The position numbers and the translations under genes are program-made. The notes under the pieces were generated by a model. It was given only the letters and a program-made list of their open reading frames with translations, had not been told where the DNA came from and made no database searches. A stretch of DNA of 64,000 nucleotides from Brasenia schreberi (lineage: Eukaryota > Streptophyta > Magnoliopsida > Nymphaeales > Cabombaceae): positions 11,147,001 through 11,211,000 of the forward strand of contig JAYKKT010000087.1 in the NCBI GenBank assembly GCA_036023115.1, written 5' to 3'. This document shows, one piece after another, positions 21,531 through 39,137 of the stretch. Position 1 is the first letter of the stretch. Each line of letters opens with the position of its first letter.

Positions 21531-23229
21531 TTTTTTTGTGGAGTGAGGCGAACTGCTTATTCAATGACTTGGGGTGGGAGGAACTATGTATAGTGGTCAT
21601 GGATTCAATCATCTCCCATAATTTTTTTCATTGCTTTTCTAAATTTTAGGTAGGGCGGCCACCCCACCTCACCTCAATGTAGATCTGCCATTTCATTGAG
21701 CTAACACTCTCGATGCATAGTTGTCTTGTTTTTGACATAGACAGAACATGGCAGACGAATATGACCCGAAACACAAAGTCTCCACCTCCTAAGTTGGTGA
21801 TGCATGCCCAGATTTTATGGGTCCCATAAGTAACTCAAGCAAAGATCAATGATCTGCGTATTGAATGTATTTGCGGGTCCAATCCATTAAGTATGAACTA
21901 GATTCCAGGTAAGTTGCGTGGCCGACAGTTTCTAGTGGGAAGAATGAAGTTTGAATCGTCTCCAACTCACACTTCCTCTAAGTTGAATTCCAAAACTGGA
22001 TTTTCTGCTCTGCTGCTCGTCATGTTATAACAATATTGAACCCTTTTTTCTAATTGGCGATGTAGCTATTTATTCTATTAGGCTTGTTTCGAGCTCGTGA
22101 TCTTAACCGGAGAAGGGATCTACCAAGTGTTCGATTCCATATCATATTGAGTTCCTTTCGCATATAACAATAAAGAAAATAATGCATAGAATCAAACACA
22201 AAAAGCGTTCTAAATATTCTCGTTGATTCAAATATTCTTTGTATGAACCACGGTGGCAAGAAATCTATAGCTAGCCTTCCAACAGGGAATTGTTAGCACG
22301 AATGGTATTGAACTATCTTACGCAAAAGTGGTAACTCTAACTATTTATTTGTTCTTAAATAACATAAATTTTCGTGTTACTAAAAACACACCCTTTTTAC
22401 TAAATCTACATTTCTTAGAATTAGAAATTTTCATATTACCCTTCCTAAGCAAAGAGCATCTCCTCTCTCTCCATCACTCATACCTAAGGAAGCGTGTCAT
22501 ATACGGGTTTCTTGTGTGATACGTTGTAGTCTCTCTCTCTCTCTCATGTTACAGGGCACGTCTTTCTTTTCTTTTTGAGAGAATGAGAAAGGGAGGGAGA
22601 TAGAAGGAGGAAAAGGGAGTAAGACAGGTGATGGACTCCGAGGATATGAGACAGAAAAAGGAACAGCAGGCGACGGAGAGATGAGGGGGGAAGAGAAGGA
22701 CAACAACCCACATGCTCCAATGAGAGAGAGAGCAGCTAGCCTCGCCAGTACAGGGGCGACGGGCTCCGATAGCACTATACTTGTAATGTAGAAGCCATAA
22801 TGACATGCAGAGGCAAAATGCAGGGCAGTAAAATCAATTATTGGAGACTGAAGATCTAAAACATAGAACCCCAGTAATCATATCAAGGGCATATCGCTGG
22901 ACTGTGCTTTTTCTGGGTTTTTTAATCGGATTTAACCCGTTCTGAAGTGCTATGGCACTTTGGCCCGTTCGAATCGGCCGCATCACGAACTGAGCTGCTG
23001 CTGTTGTCACGTACAACAGAGCATCGGTTTCAAACGTCTCTTTTGCTATCTGGTGCTTGAGAGGTCTGTCAGCCACAAAAAACACTTGCACCAACAAATG
23101 TCTGCCAATTCAAACACGTAACTATCCTATAGTTAACCCTTTTCCGTCTTCATAAACTTATGGAGGAGTCGATATCTAAAAATATGTGGATAAATAAAGA
23201 AAACCATAAAGAACTTAAATAAGAATATG
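21531..23229. other. Unassigned intergenic stretch
   Basis: A GA-rich patch (22560-22740) and short unrecognised frames only. A (TC)n run lies at 22531-22545. Confidence 0.35.
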
Positions 23230-23358
23230 GCACTCGGAGAGTTAGCTCAATGGATGGCAGTGCGCTCCAGCACTGTTGCTGCTGGTGGGGAGTTTGACTC
23301 CCTGAGGTTGCATGTGTTTGTGTGTGTTAGCTTTGGCCTCCTTTGTAACAATAAAAAA
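23230..23358 (+). repeat. tRNA-derived SINE
   Basis: An A-box-like TAGCTCAATGG (23243-23253) and B-box-like GAGTTTGACTC (23290-23300) are spaced as in tRNA-derived SINEs. The element ends with TTTGGCCTCCTTTGTAAC and an A-rich tail. Related copies occur at 21410(-) and 55053(+). Confidence 0.7.
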
Positions 23359-24600
23359 AGATAAACCGCACCAGAGTGTAATATAAGCAGGGGATTAAAA
23401 CGTAAATTTTCCATGCTTTCATTTTGTACGTCTCACAACTAGGATGAGGCACAGCAGTAGTAGGCTTCTGTTTGAGTGATCGTATCGGGTTGTCTTTTGT
23501 GTTTGGCAGTCCCTTTATACACGAAATATGCGTCCAAACAGTCACAAAAGTGATCCAGAGTGATGATGGGAGCTCTTTATATTCAGAGACTTTGGTAATG
23601 GTCACTTCAAGTTTCACAACCCCAATGTAACTGTTAGACAGGTTTATCAACTGTTGGTCCTAACCTGATTGACACAAGAACCCCAACTCTCCTAAGAATT
23701 TAGAGATGACAAGACTGAACTTTGTGATTGTGTAGTTTAGCTTCGTTAACATCATCATCCACAATCATTGAACAGGTTGTTTCTCGTGTATTGGGCGTTA
23801 CAAATCCAAAACCAAGATCTTTCCAACACGGGCCGACCACATGGACCTGTTAGTCATCATGATCGCTCTCGGGTCGTACCCATATTTACATCTGAAGGGT
23901 AAGATAATGTATTTCCAGTTCAAAATGGTTCCTCATGAGCAGTTGGGTACAACTAGGGAGGTAGTTTCAGACCTAACTGGAAAACCCAACACCAGAAGAA
24001 ATGACCAAAGCGGACCATGTCCGGTTAGAGTTGTGAAAAATAACCCAAGGAAAAAATGAGATGGTTTAGGGTTTATTGTTTCTTACCCCAACCCAAGTGA
24101 CCCATCCTGAACCCGACGGCGACCTGATTTGCCACCCCTAGGCACATAACCTCCACGGTGCACTTGCGACTTTAGGTTCTCCTACTGATAAGCAAGACAT
24201 TTTAAAACAGTTCGTGTTCACAGTGGCAGGATAATTCACCCCTTGCAGTTGATGAAGACAATTCAGCACCGGACTTTTCCAAACTCTGGTCCTTCACTTT
24301 GTCAGCAGTACTACCCAAGTGTACCTATCTGATATTATTCTCTATGATCCACAAAATCTTTAGGCCTGAATCATGGAGGCACTGCACTTGATTTTGAAGG
24401 CCTTATTGTTCTAAAACTGGAGAGGGTGCCTTGTCACACCAAGTTGGCATAAGACAGCTGACACTTGCAGATGTTCACAGCATAAAGGTTATGCAAAAAA
24501 GTAGATTTTCATTACCAACTAAATTTTACTCGGAACACAAAAATCTAGCAAATACACACTGATCAAATGATAAGTTCTCTTTAGAAATCTTGGTATTATG
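23359..24600. other. Intergenic stretch with hAT-like end
   Basis: Around 24080-24145 the sequence ends CGACCTGATTTGCCACCCCTA, the inverse of the TAGGGGTGGCAAA end typical of plant hAT MITEs; the partner end was not located. No coding region is recognised. Confidence 0.35.
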
Positions 24601-24611
24601 TCCCATTGTAC

Positions 24612-28608
<3,997 letters not shown>

Positions 28609-28819
28609 TCTATTCAGTTCCAGAGACTCGCAAGATATACGCGCGATAGAAACAACGCAAAACTGAAAGCTTCGGACGCCTTGACTACGAAATGCTGCAT
28701 ATCTCAAGCTGCGTTTTGTGCTCCACAAGTCTCTCTTTCTGCCGAACTTGGTGGATCGGCCTTTATACCAACGCAGCCAATGAAACGCTGCAAGAAGAAA
28801 CTTTGGGATCATGTGGCGC

Positions 28820-30220
28820 TTAGAATATTTTATTGAGTAAAAAGTTTTTGCCTTTTTTCTTTTTTAAGAAAAATCTGAAAAAACTGCACTAAAGATCTAC
28901 TCGTCTTTGCTTTGGAGATAATCCCCATAGATGAGGGTAATTATAAAATTCCTTCTAATTACTTTGGTTCTAAAACTATTAGTTATGGACTATCATATTA
29001 TATATATATATATATTTAATCTGTTTAAACTATAATTAAATTCATTCAAACATTTTTCATCGTTCGATTAGTATGGTCTGATATAAATATTTGAATTTAA
29101 AAAACAAATTGTATCATTCTATTTTTCTCTAAAAAGTAAGTAAGAAACTGCCAATATGAGAATCTTAAGCCATCAGGTGACTTAACTCGTTTCTGTGAAA
29201 AACAAAGGGAAGTAGGGGAGAGGCCAAGCATGATCAAGTATGATAATGTGATGCTCAAAATTCATCTTGCATTTGTTCCATAAATTGGAGGGTTTCTCAC
29301 TGACTTGCGAGCTAATACCTAATAATCCAAACACTTCTAGAAATGGTTCCTTTTTGCCGGTCATCGTGCAACTAAGCCCGACTGATCCTTTGAGGTTAGC
29401 CTTGTTGATGAACTCAGAGTCCAGCAAAACCCTAGCCCACTGCAGCCAAGTCAAAATGGGTCTCACTAAAGGTTATATTTTCTCTATCATATTGAGCTTT
29501 TTTGCTTGCAGAAAATCAATTGAATATGAAATGGAGCTTTCGAAGTTGTGATGGTGATTAAAATTTTTCTGTGTTCGTTCATAGTTCGTGAACTCGATTT
29601 ATACCCATCCCATGAATAAATACAAGAAGATGTTAAGGGTCAGTTGCAGACTTACTCATGGGGGAGGTAAGTTTATGTTAGAATAGTAACCTAGATATTT
29701 CTTCAGTTCTTCGTTAGGGGCGAGACCTTTCCTGCACCAATACATATTATGTAACTAGAAATGCTAAAAACGCTTAGGGAGAATGTTACTGCGGACGATG
29801 GACCGTCATCTTCTATTTAGACCCACCTACGTTTGCCAAACACTTGGTTAAGAAAGTTATTATTGTGACAGCAAGCGAAGTGCCATCATTCTTTTTATAT
29901 ATATATAAAGAGACCATAGTCCATACTAACTCATTAATGCTATAATCTTATTAAAGATTTAAACGTTTGATCTTTAAGATCGAGATCTTTAAAGCAAAAA
30001 CAACAAATAGTACGAAATGTATTTAATGCACGTACAAAGTACTAAGATATTTTTTCTTTTAAATTTTAACCAGATATCTCACACATCAAAGCATTCAAAT
30101 CTTTTGAGAATTTTTAATAATGAAAGGTTGGACGGATCGACTAATATATATATATATATAGTTATAGTTATACTCAATACTTAATCGTACTTATTTTGTA
30201 TGATTCGACCGTTTCAAATA
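28820..30220. other. Intergenic, AT-rich
   Basis: Overlapping frames at 29182-29551 on both strands are unrecognised. Short (TA)n runs lie at about 29001 and 30144. Confidence 0.35.
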
Positions 30221-30224
30221 TAAG

Positions 30225-30740
30225 TTATTACCTTCTCTTACTCTTTCACTGTTCAAAATCACTAACACTTGTTAAAATGATTGTCGCTACCATAAAAAAT
30301 ACTTTAAAAACCTAAATAAAACTATAATATATAAAAATATTTAGCTTTTTAAAGTGATTTTGGTGATAGCAACGGGTGAAAGATGGTTTTTAATCGTAGA
30401 GGAGTAGTGGAAGGTGATGAAAGACTCAAAGTCGTGATTGAAACGGTAGAGCCATAGAAAATGAGTCATTGAGTAATGAGTATGAACGACTTCCTCTCTC
30501 TCTATATATATAAATATTACCTTCCATTACTCTTTAATCACCATCATCGCTACCATCAAAAACACTTAAAAAACCTAAATAAAACTACAATATATATAAA
30601 TATTTATTTTTTTAAAGTGATTTTGGTGATAGTAAAGCGGTTTTGACACGTGAAAGATTGCTTTTAATAGTGGAGTAGTGGAAGGTGATGAAAGTCTCGA
30701 GCGTGTGATTGAAACGGTAGAACCATAGAAAATGTGTCAC
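30225..30740. repeat. Direct duplication of about 240 bp
   Basis: Two diverged copies (about 30225-30480 and 30514-30740) share ATTACCTTC, ACCTAAATAAAACTA, AAAGTGATTTTGGTGATAG, GAGTAGTGGAAGGTGATGAA and GATTGAAACGGTAGA in the same order. No coding potential is evident. Confidence 0.8.
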
Positions 30741-30790
30741 GTAGCCAACCTCATTTAATATGGAAAAAGTCTTAGTTGTAGTTGTAGTAA
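30737..30790 (+). repeat. RTE LINE 3' end fragment
   Basis: GTAGCCAACCTC, then ATATGGAAAAAGTCTTAG and TTG/TAG triplets, match the RTE 3' terminus used elsewhere in the window, in plus orientation. Confidence 0.6.
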
Positions 30791-31249
30791 AGTTATCTCT
30801 CTATGTGCGTGTGCTATTTTTCTACACATATATATACATACACATACATATATATTAATCGGGTCTGATCCAGGTCAACCTGTTTCTCACCCAGACTCAA
30901 AGTGACCCGACCCCATCAACCTGATTTACCACCCGTGCCCTGATTGAGTGTTCCATAACTTTTGCATACTCGTGGAAATCTCTTCTTCAGAATAGTTTAG
31001 CAGCATTTTTTCATTGTTATAAAGAGATAGTATGCATCTTTGCTCTATTTGGGAGGGAATACCACACCAGTTTGTGAGGAGGTCTCCTAATCTTGTACAT
31101 TGATCATCAATAATGAAATTCTCATTGTGGAGGTTATGGACGTAGGAGAACGAAGAATTCGCCTCTCAAACCCTATCATATGATTTGCGTGATCGTTTCT
31201 TCATTTTAATATTTATCCGTTCTTTGTCCTTCGTTCCAAGATTTAGAAT

Positions 31250-31600
31250 TATCAGCCTGAACCGTGCCATTCCTCAGCTCGCAGAGTGCGAGCCACGGCG
31301 GTAAATTTCTTTGTTTTGCAGGAAACCTTCAAAACTTGTCCCCTCCCAACCAGTATTTCATGAACTTTCCGCAGTAGCAAAATCTAATGAGTGGGATGCC
31401 ACTTCTAACTTCTTAATCTTTGATAACAATAATAAAAAATAACTTATTTCCAAGTAGATTCTTGGTCATTATTCCAGACGTATCTTGGGTCCCAACTCAG
31501 TCTTTTATTTATTGGCTTGTATTTTAATATCCTAATATTTGGGGTCTCCTGTGGAGATTGCGTACACAATGACAAAATGACCGGAATTTAATTATGACGT
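31250..31600. repeat. Degenerate duplicated segment, copy A
   Basis: CTCGCAGAGTGCG (31279) and GTAGATTCTTGGTCATTATTC (about 31455-31475) recur, in the same order, in the segment at 33590-33870; the second block recurs at 36535. Possibly relics of one ancestral locus; no gene identity is assigned. Confidence 0.5.
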
Positions 31601-31807
31601 AACTTAGATTACCCTGTAATACAAGAAATATGTATGACATTTGACGAAGAAGTTCATTGGCGGCATGTTGAATCCCTTTGATTTGTTAGCTCTTTTTTTT
31701 TGTTGGAAATTTATCAATTGGTTGCTTTTGGAGGCCGATGACAAACAAACAGGAAAATTACCTAAGTGCCAAAGAGATCTCCTAGAACAAGTGGTTAATT
31801 AATAACT

Positions 31808-32390
31808 AAGAGTGTTCATAGAACCGTCAGAACAAACCAAACCGCTAGATCTGAACCAAACTGGCTGTTTGGTTCGGTTCTAGAAGTCTGGCGGTTTGGT
31901 TCAGTTCTAGTAGGAAAAAATACATGGCGGTTTGGTTTAAGAGGTTCCATTGCTGAAACCGAACCATTATATATATACACATGTAGATATAAATCTTTGT
32001 AAGTTTATAAATTTATATATATGAGCTTTATAACCTTATATACATATAAAATGTTTATAAATTGTGAATATATAAAGTTTATATGCTTATATGGATATAA
32101 ATCTTAAGAAGTTTATAAGTTTATATATATATGTTTGTGTTTTATAACCTCATATACACATAAAATGTGGACTGTAAATCTGAATAATCTGGTGGTATAA
32201 TATATTGTATTTAGCAAAACCCATAAATATGTAGAACCGTGGTTGAAAACCAAACCAAACTAGAGCTGGTGATTCGGTTTGGTTCAGTTCTTACCATAGC
32301 ACAGTTCAGTTTAGTTCTCTAAAAGTCGTGAACTGAAACTAGCGGTTTGATTCAAGGTTGAGGCTAGGACAGAACCATGAACCCCCTATT
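31808..32390. repeat. hAT-like MITE
   Basis: The left end AGAGTGTTCATAGAACCGTC and the inverse of the right end (AGGGGGTTCATGGTTCTGTC) form terminal inverted repeats. The interior holds several GGTTTGGTTC/GAACCAAACC blocks and TA-rich sequence. Flanks share ATTAATA but a clean 8-bp duplication was not resolved. Confidence 0.5.
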
Positions 32391-32929
32391 AATACCTGCC
32401 ATCGGGCATAGAGAATGTTTACCCCACAGAAGGTGCAGAAATAGACAAGCAAACCAACACACACACTTCACACATACAAAGGTGACGGTTCTAGCCCCAT
32501 TGTTGTTCTAAAGGAAAGATGGTTTCTCCAAGACATGAATCTATAACAAAGAACTCCTTTTAAGCTACTTGATTTTCTTGGACTTCATATGAAGATGTTG
32601 GTCATTTCCCGACTCTTTGCGTCGACTTTCAGCTGAAACTTACTCGCTCTGATATTGCTTTTTGTAAAGCATATATTGAGATTCAATTAGTTTATACTAA
32701 ATCTTTATACTTTTCATCAACAGAGGCAGTAATTCTGATCAATTGTTAGCAATAATTTGGTAACGAGCTGTAAATGAATATCATCCACTAAAGGAACCTC
32801 AATAATCTTTGTGCTACCGAAATCATTTCAACCGACCCACTGGTTTTGATGCTAATTACTTGCTCGTTGCTCCTTGTAAGCTAATTTTTATCTAAGTCAA
32901 ATTAAGATAGGTAGAAAGAGCGTGAAGAA

Positions 32930-33070
32930 TATTCAGTCGTTTACCTTTCTGAAACTTGTGAACAATTTTTAAAGCGCCCTCGTCACAGGCAATGATGCTT
33001 GAAGTTTTTCAAAATCGGTGAAATATTAATTGATTGCTTGGGGCACCTACGTTGTTAATCTCGCTATCGT
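32930..33070. repeat. Degenerate duplicated gene-like segment
   Basis: The sequence from GTCGTTTACCTTCT-like to GTTGTTAATCTCGCTA aligns with 37590-37720, where the minus strand keeps a longer open frame (VLAKFRKHIRTLVSDDGDD). Here the frame is disrupted. Donor gene not identified. Confidence 0.45.
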
Positions 33071-33574
33071 AATTAACTTCACCAACAAACAAGTTATTAT
33101 TTTGATAATTGACTTACATCATTCCCCACAGTTCAATCCTTACCTTTATGAATCTGTTTCCCATCAATTAATAAGAACGACTCACATATTGAATGGAGCT
33201 CGGGTATACCCATTTCTCCAGATAAGGCAATGTAAAATAAGGTATTATCTAAGGGGGAAATTCCCAATTTCCAATTTCCAACTCCCCTTCTATTTTATCC
33301 TGATAATATATAAATGTGTAGCCAAAGACCTATTAATCACATATTTAAACTTGTCCACTTCCAAGTTCATATAAGTTAGTTCTCACGTTATAAGTTTGGG
33401 TATAGCTCAAGGTTCATATAATCTTGTGCTCATGTTAAGAGAGCCTTGGCTTGGTTTCTTCATCCTCATTTAGCTCTGGGTTCATATAAGTTTGTGCTCA
33501 CGTTTGGGTTTGATCGATGTATAAAGACGAGCTCAAACAGCCTTTGTTTGGTTCGTTCATCTCGTTTACCAGCC

Positions 33575-33960
<386 letters not shown>

Positions 33961-34093
33961 AATTAAATAAGATGAGAGTTGGATGGTGTGTGAGATGAGC
34001 AATCTGTAAGGTGTGGTATGACGTTGAATTAATTACTAGAAGTTTGTTGGTAATTCCCATCCTTATAAATCCTTTATAAGTAAATAGATGAAG

Positions 34094-34256
34094 ATGCTAA
34101 GATGGTTGAGTAGTTACATAAAGAAAGGTCATTCGTGAATAATGAAGTTGTTAGAAATAAATTAAGAGTGATACTAATAGATGACAAAACAAGAAAAAAT
34201 AATTTAAATACGTAGAAAAATAACCAAAAAAACTCCAATAAGAAGGTTGCTTTCAT
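34094..34256 (+). pseudogene. RTE ORF C-terminal fragment
   Basis: LRWLSSYIKKGHS followed by diverged sequence aligns with LRWMSGHIRKGCIH of the LINE at 7.5 kb. It is degenerate and 5' truncated. Confidence 0.55.
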
Positions 34257-34259
34257 GTG

Positions 34260-36130
34260 AAGAGCACAGGTCGTTTCTGCACTTTGGCTTTGCTTTCTAG
34301 TTTGATAACTTCAGGTTGTCGACCATAAATTCAACCAAAGGTTGCTTTCATCAATGCAGATTGAGATTAAATTAGTTTTAAACATTCTCACATTGTGTCA
34401 CCAATGACGCGATTCACACCAAGCAATAATCCTGTTAGCAATTATAAGTAAATAGCTGCAAAATGGACATATCTCCAATACGATAAGCCTTTCATTCTCT
34501 CTCAAATAGTTGGGAAAACACAAAAGTTGGATTTTGACAGGAAAAAACCTTGTGGGGGTGTAGCATGAATTCAAACTAGGATTTCTTGTCAGGTGGTTTA
34601 TCCCCTCTTTTTTATATACAAGAATTCGCACCCAGGTATTGAAGCCTCAACTTATTTGAGTTGACCTTCTAGCCGGTGGGCTGTAGCCCTTGGAAGAGGA
34701 TTATACATGGAAAAATGGTTTCTCTAAGTTTTAAATAAAAGTATATACAAATTCTGGCAGGGCTCTCGAATAACATGATGGAGTCAGTTCGATTCTTGGG
34801 GCTTGCATACCCGGCTTCGGCTTCCTGTTAAACAAAAACTGTTAAAACAAAAAATAAACATACCTTAAGTACCTTAATGTAATGGCAATGTTTAGGTAAA
34901 TGTTAGAAAATTTGTCATTTGCCAAAATGAATCGAACCAAGACCCAGAAACATGTTTTAGTGGCACATCATAGTTAATAATTGTTACTGCCATGTGCTTA
35001 ATTTGGTGTTAGATCATGACCATTTGATCTATAACCCTCCTTTTCCCCGCCTCTAATATGAAAGTTTAGATAGCAATATAAGAACCTTGCCTTACTATAT
35101 GCGCACTTGAGGATCAAACTTCTGATCGATTTTGAGAGGCAGTTTGAATAATGCCCGAAATTCATTTGGTGCTATTGGACTCGCTTCATGATTTCGTAAC
35201 ATCTGTATTCGTATATCTTACCGAACCGAAAATGTACTGCAGTTGAACAAGGATCTGGTCATGGCTCTCCTTGCTAAGGTCTCTGTCTCAAAAGTACCGG
35301 GTTCTACTTGAAAGGTCATGAGATCCTTTGAGGGTAGAATTGGTAAGGGGATCTGGCTCAAGGTTGCCAAACAAAGAAGAGAGAATGGGAAGCGAAAACG
35401 AGAAGCAAAGCATTTTCATAATTTCTCTCTAAAACCATATATAGCTAAAACTAGAAGATTATTGTCAGTATTACATTTTCTGATGTAAAGTTTTAACAAT
35501 TACAGCCTTACGAGTTCGCAAGTTAATATCAATATACATTGTTAATTTGTCTTTTAAGTGAGTGCATAAGGAGAACATGTGAAATACATATATGGATTGA
35601 ATGATTGACATATCTCATAGATATATACAGACATAAAACGTAAAAGAAGCTTTGGAATAAGGGAGATTTATGTAAGCATTGGAAGCTTTTCTCCTAAGCC
35701 AACATGTCACTAGAAAGAAGTTTCTGGTAAATGTGGTTTTTTGCCGTTCAAAAATGAATCGTGACGATGAAGCCGGAACAATAAAAGAGCAACTTTTAAT
35801 TGCTCCCAAACATGGAAAAACAGGAAATCTTTTTTCTCGTCAAATGGCTACTGTTATGCATATCTTTAGTTGTAAATAAGACAATTGAGACCTAACTACT
35901 CGTAAAAATTGAAAAGGAAAGGCATATGTACCTATAGTTTCACTTTTATTTATAAAGAAGTTAATTCTATAATTTTATTATACAAACAACTCCAATTGAG
36001 TGTTTGAGATTGACAATGAAGGTTTGAATCACTTTGCATTAAATATAAAATATAAGTGTATTTGATTCAAATCTCCACTATCAATCTCAAAAATCAAACA
36101 GTAGAGATGTTCATATAAGATAATGCACCA
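34260..36130. other. Unassigned intergenic stretch
   Basis: Short frames only (for example 34398-34631(-), 35615-35879 on both strands). None is recognised. Confidence 0.35.
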
Positions 36131-36134
36131 AACA

Positions 36135-36300
36135 ATATTATGAAAATGTTGAATGAGAAAGAAGAAGATCACAAAAAAGTTAGAATAAAACAATTAAGAA
36201 TGATCTAACATATGTTGACTTTACCATTAGTACGATACATGATCTAGTTTTATGAAACCTAAGCTAATCCTATTTAATATATAGTAATTGTTGTTGCTGT
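36135..36300 (+). repeat. Diverged RTE 3' region
   Basis: AATTAAGAATGATCTAAC and the terminal TAATTGTTGTTG match, in order, the RTE 3' UTR seen at 61.8-62.0 kb and on the minus strand at 7.4-7.5 kb. Confidence 0.45.
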
Positions 36301-36306
<6 letters not shown>

Positions 36307-36380
<74 letters not shown>

Positions 36381-36397
36381 AGAGAGAGAGAGAGAGA
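36307..36397. repeat. Compound microsatellite (AT)n(GA)n
   Basis: About 70 bp of AT are followed by about 18 bp of GA. It lies directly next to the diverged RTE end. Confidence 0.97.
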
Positions 36398-36834
36398 TTG
36401 AATCTCGAAGGATATATTCAAGTTGGCAACTGGCTTCTAAAAGGATTTCACGTGTGTAGAGACCAGCGAAATGGAGGATGCCATGTATAAATTCCGTATC
36501 TTTGGTATATTTTATATACATACAACACATAATGTAGATTCTTGGTCATTATTCTAGAAATGCGTTGCTTCCTCAGAGAAATTGGGTCATGTACACTGAG
36601 AAATCTAACGTAGACTGGGAAATTTGCCGATTATCTTAATGATTTGACTTTTTCACGTTTCTCTTCATTACATCAACAACAAAGATTTTCAAGCGAGAGA
36701 GAGAGAGAGAATCTCTATTTTATTGCTAATAACTATGTTGTGATTAGCCATTATTAAGCTACAGTAATCTTATTTAACTCGTTAATAATAAGTAAGCCGC
36801 TGAGTTGACGATCCAGCCGCTTCAATAACCCATC

Positions 36835-37106
36835 TAGAGATGGCCGGTTCTTACCGGAACCGAATCGGGTTAGAAACTGGTTAGATTCAGAATCGGTGAA
36901 AAAGGAATCAGGAAATCAGAACCATATCCAAATTGGAACCGATGGTTTTAAGTCATTGATTCCTATATTATTTTATTTTTTTATTAAAATTTAATTTTTT
37001 AATAGATTACCGGTTCCAGACTCAAACCGAAACTGACAGTTCCAGGTTCTGGGCTAACTGTATCTGAAACCAACGATTCCAGATTACCCAGAATTGGACA
37101 TGTCTA
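36835..37106. repeat. hAT-like MITE
   Basis: The ends TAGAGATGGCCGGTTC and the inverse TAGACATGTCCAATTC form terminal inverted repeats. The interior is symmetric (GGAACCG and CGGTTCC blocks) around an AT-rich centre. Flanks AACCCATC and AACCCAATC give an imperfect 8-bp duplication. Confidence 0.7.
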
Positions 37107-37424
37107 ACCCAATCCATTTCCTGAGTCCTTGAGAGTGAGAGAATACCGCTAACCCCGATCAATCGGACTTGAATATTCAAGCTGGTCGTAACAGGATGAC
37201 GCCTGAGTTAACCGAACCAAATCGAGCATGATTGTCGCCACAACACTGTTTATTATCATTGACTAACAACATCCTTAAGCACCAAGTTATTATAATCTAG
37301 AAGATTAATTCACACTCAATGTGTTCTCTCTCTGTTTACTTCTGAAACTAAAACTGAAAAGAACTCCCAAAATATTTAAATGAATCTCTGCCCAACCCAT
37401 CTCCACGGCCAACAGAACCCTGGA

Positions 37425-37539
<115 letters not shown>

Positions 37540-37559
37540 GCTGGCAATGGGTCCTAGCT

Positions 37560-37800
37560 CCATAGTCAACAGTATGATGAATATTCGAGCGTTTACCTTC
37601 TCAACCTTATCAACAATTTTTAAATCATCGCCGTCGTCACTAACAAGAGTCCTGATGTGTTTCCGGAACTTCGCCAAAACTTGAGTGCTTGGCAGCAACG
37701 TCGTAAATCTCGCTACGGTAATTTCGCTGAATGACCAACAAATATTTCTCTTTGTAACTTTATAATTCTCACTCTTTCCATAGGGGTGACGTTCTCCCAC
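37560..37800 (-). pseudogene. Unidentified gene-like fragment
   Basis: The minus strand encodes MGERHPYGKSENYKVTKRN, then VARFTTLLPSTQVLAKFRK, HIRTLVSDDGDDLKIVDK, before running into the microsatellite. A diverged copy lies at 32930-33070, so it is a duplicated sequence. I do not recognise the family. Confidence 0.35.
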
Positions 37801-37927
37801 TCATTTTTACTTCGTTCTTCTACATCCTTTTATCCAGACACAAGGAAGAAGGTAGATTCCGATTCCTAACTTATCCTACTTTATCTAGATAAATGGACAC
37901 AAGCACCTACGAGACACTTAATTTAGC

Positions 37928-38559
37928 TAGAGATGTCAATATGGACCGGGCCGGGCCACATATAAAAATATATATTTTATATAAATATAAATATATATAG
38001 TTTTTCGATTACATTTATATATGTAAAGTTTTGTTTGCTACATGTATAGTTTCTTAGTACATGTATATATATATATATACTATATATTCCATTAGATGTG
38101 TATATATATGTATGAATATGAGCCACGTATACTATATATATAGTTTTTCAATTACATGTATATATATACTACATATATACATGTATATATATACTATATA
38201 TGTGTTAGTTTTCTATTAAATATATATATATATATACATATATATAAATTTTTATTACATGTATGCATGTGTGTATATGTATGTATGTATACAATATATA
38301 TATATATAGTTCTTTTATTACATATGTATATGTCTTGTTGAAACTTTAAATACTAATGCTGGATTTGAATTTCAAATAGATTCGGATGGGGTTCTATAGA
38401 ACCGATCCAATACTCAATGAGCTTGTGGTCTTGTAGGCCTTCTAGTCCCTGCTCGGATTGACTTGAAGGACCTGATGGACTAGGTCATTCGGCTCTGTTT
38501 CAAATATGGGTCAGAAATCTCTGGTCCAGTTCACGACCAAGTCCATTTTGACATCTCTA
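37928..38559. repeat. hAT-like element with TA-rich core
   Basis: Terminal inverted repeats TAGAGATGTCAATATGGA and (inverse) TAGAGATGTCAAAATGGA agree at 17 of 18 positions. Flanking 8-mers AATTTAGC and AATTTAAC agree at 7 of 8, as expected for a hAT target duplication. The 632-bp interior is largely TATATG/ACATGTATA repeats. No transposase is encoded. Confidence 0.8.
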
Positions 38560-39023
38560 AATTTAACCATACAAGCTATGTTGTGTTTAGAGAGGCATCC
38601 ATTAAATGCGATCAGTCAATAGAATTGCACGGCTCCCTACGTAGGTTCAGAAGCATACTGACGCTGTTTAAACCGGAACCAAACCGATCTAAAACCTGAA
38701 CCAACTCTTAATACATGTATACCTGAAACCGGCCATGTATATCTCTTTGGTCCCTCAAGTTGGAGGACCCAGAGTTCTCCTTGATAGCTATATACGAAGA
38801 AGGTTTGCACGAACTACCAACTCAAATCAAAATCGATCCCCAGCAATAAGAACGAAGAGAAGACCACCATAGTCCCTTCTTAAAGTCAAGGTAACGGATT
38901 TTTTTGGTATAATTGACTCGCATTAATCAAGTCCAAATACATCATGCTAACCATTCGCGCGTGCACGTCGACGCCACTCTTCTCCTGACCCATCACACCT
39001 CTCTCTCTCTCTCTCCAGCATAA

Positions 39024-39031
39024 CTATATAT
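39024..39031 (+). promoter_or_regulatory. Candidate TATA box of AMT1 gene
   Basis: CTATATAT lies about 107 bp upstream of the AMT1 start codon, with CT-rich pyrimidine patches on either side (39001-39015 and 39091-39107), a common plant core-promoter arrangement. Confidence 0.4.
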
Positions 39032-39137
39032 TGCCCAAAGAATCAAAAGACGAAATACTGATTCCATCTCATTGAGGAATACCAGATTCCTCTCTCTCTC
39101 TCTCTCCCTCTTTTTCTGTGGAGGAAGGTTTGAAACG

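Noticed and set aside
22549..22806. GA-rich region frames as a coding gene
   Set aside because: Low-complexity purine-rich sequence read antisense gives Ser/Pro/Leu-rich products without homology.
38640..38745. Another hAT MITE copy (ACCGGCCATGTATA end)
   Set aside because: Only one end and a few GGAACC blocks are visible; boundaries and duplication could not be supported.
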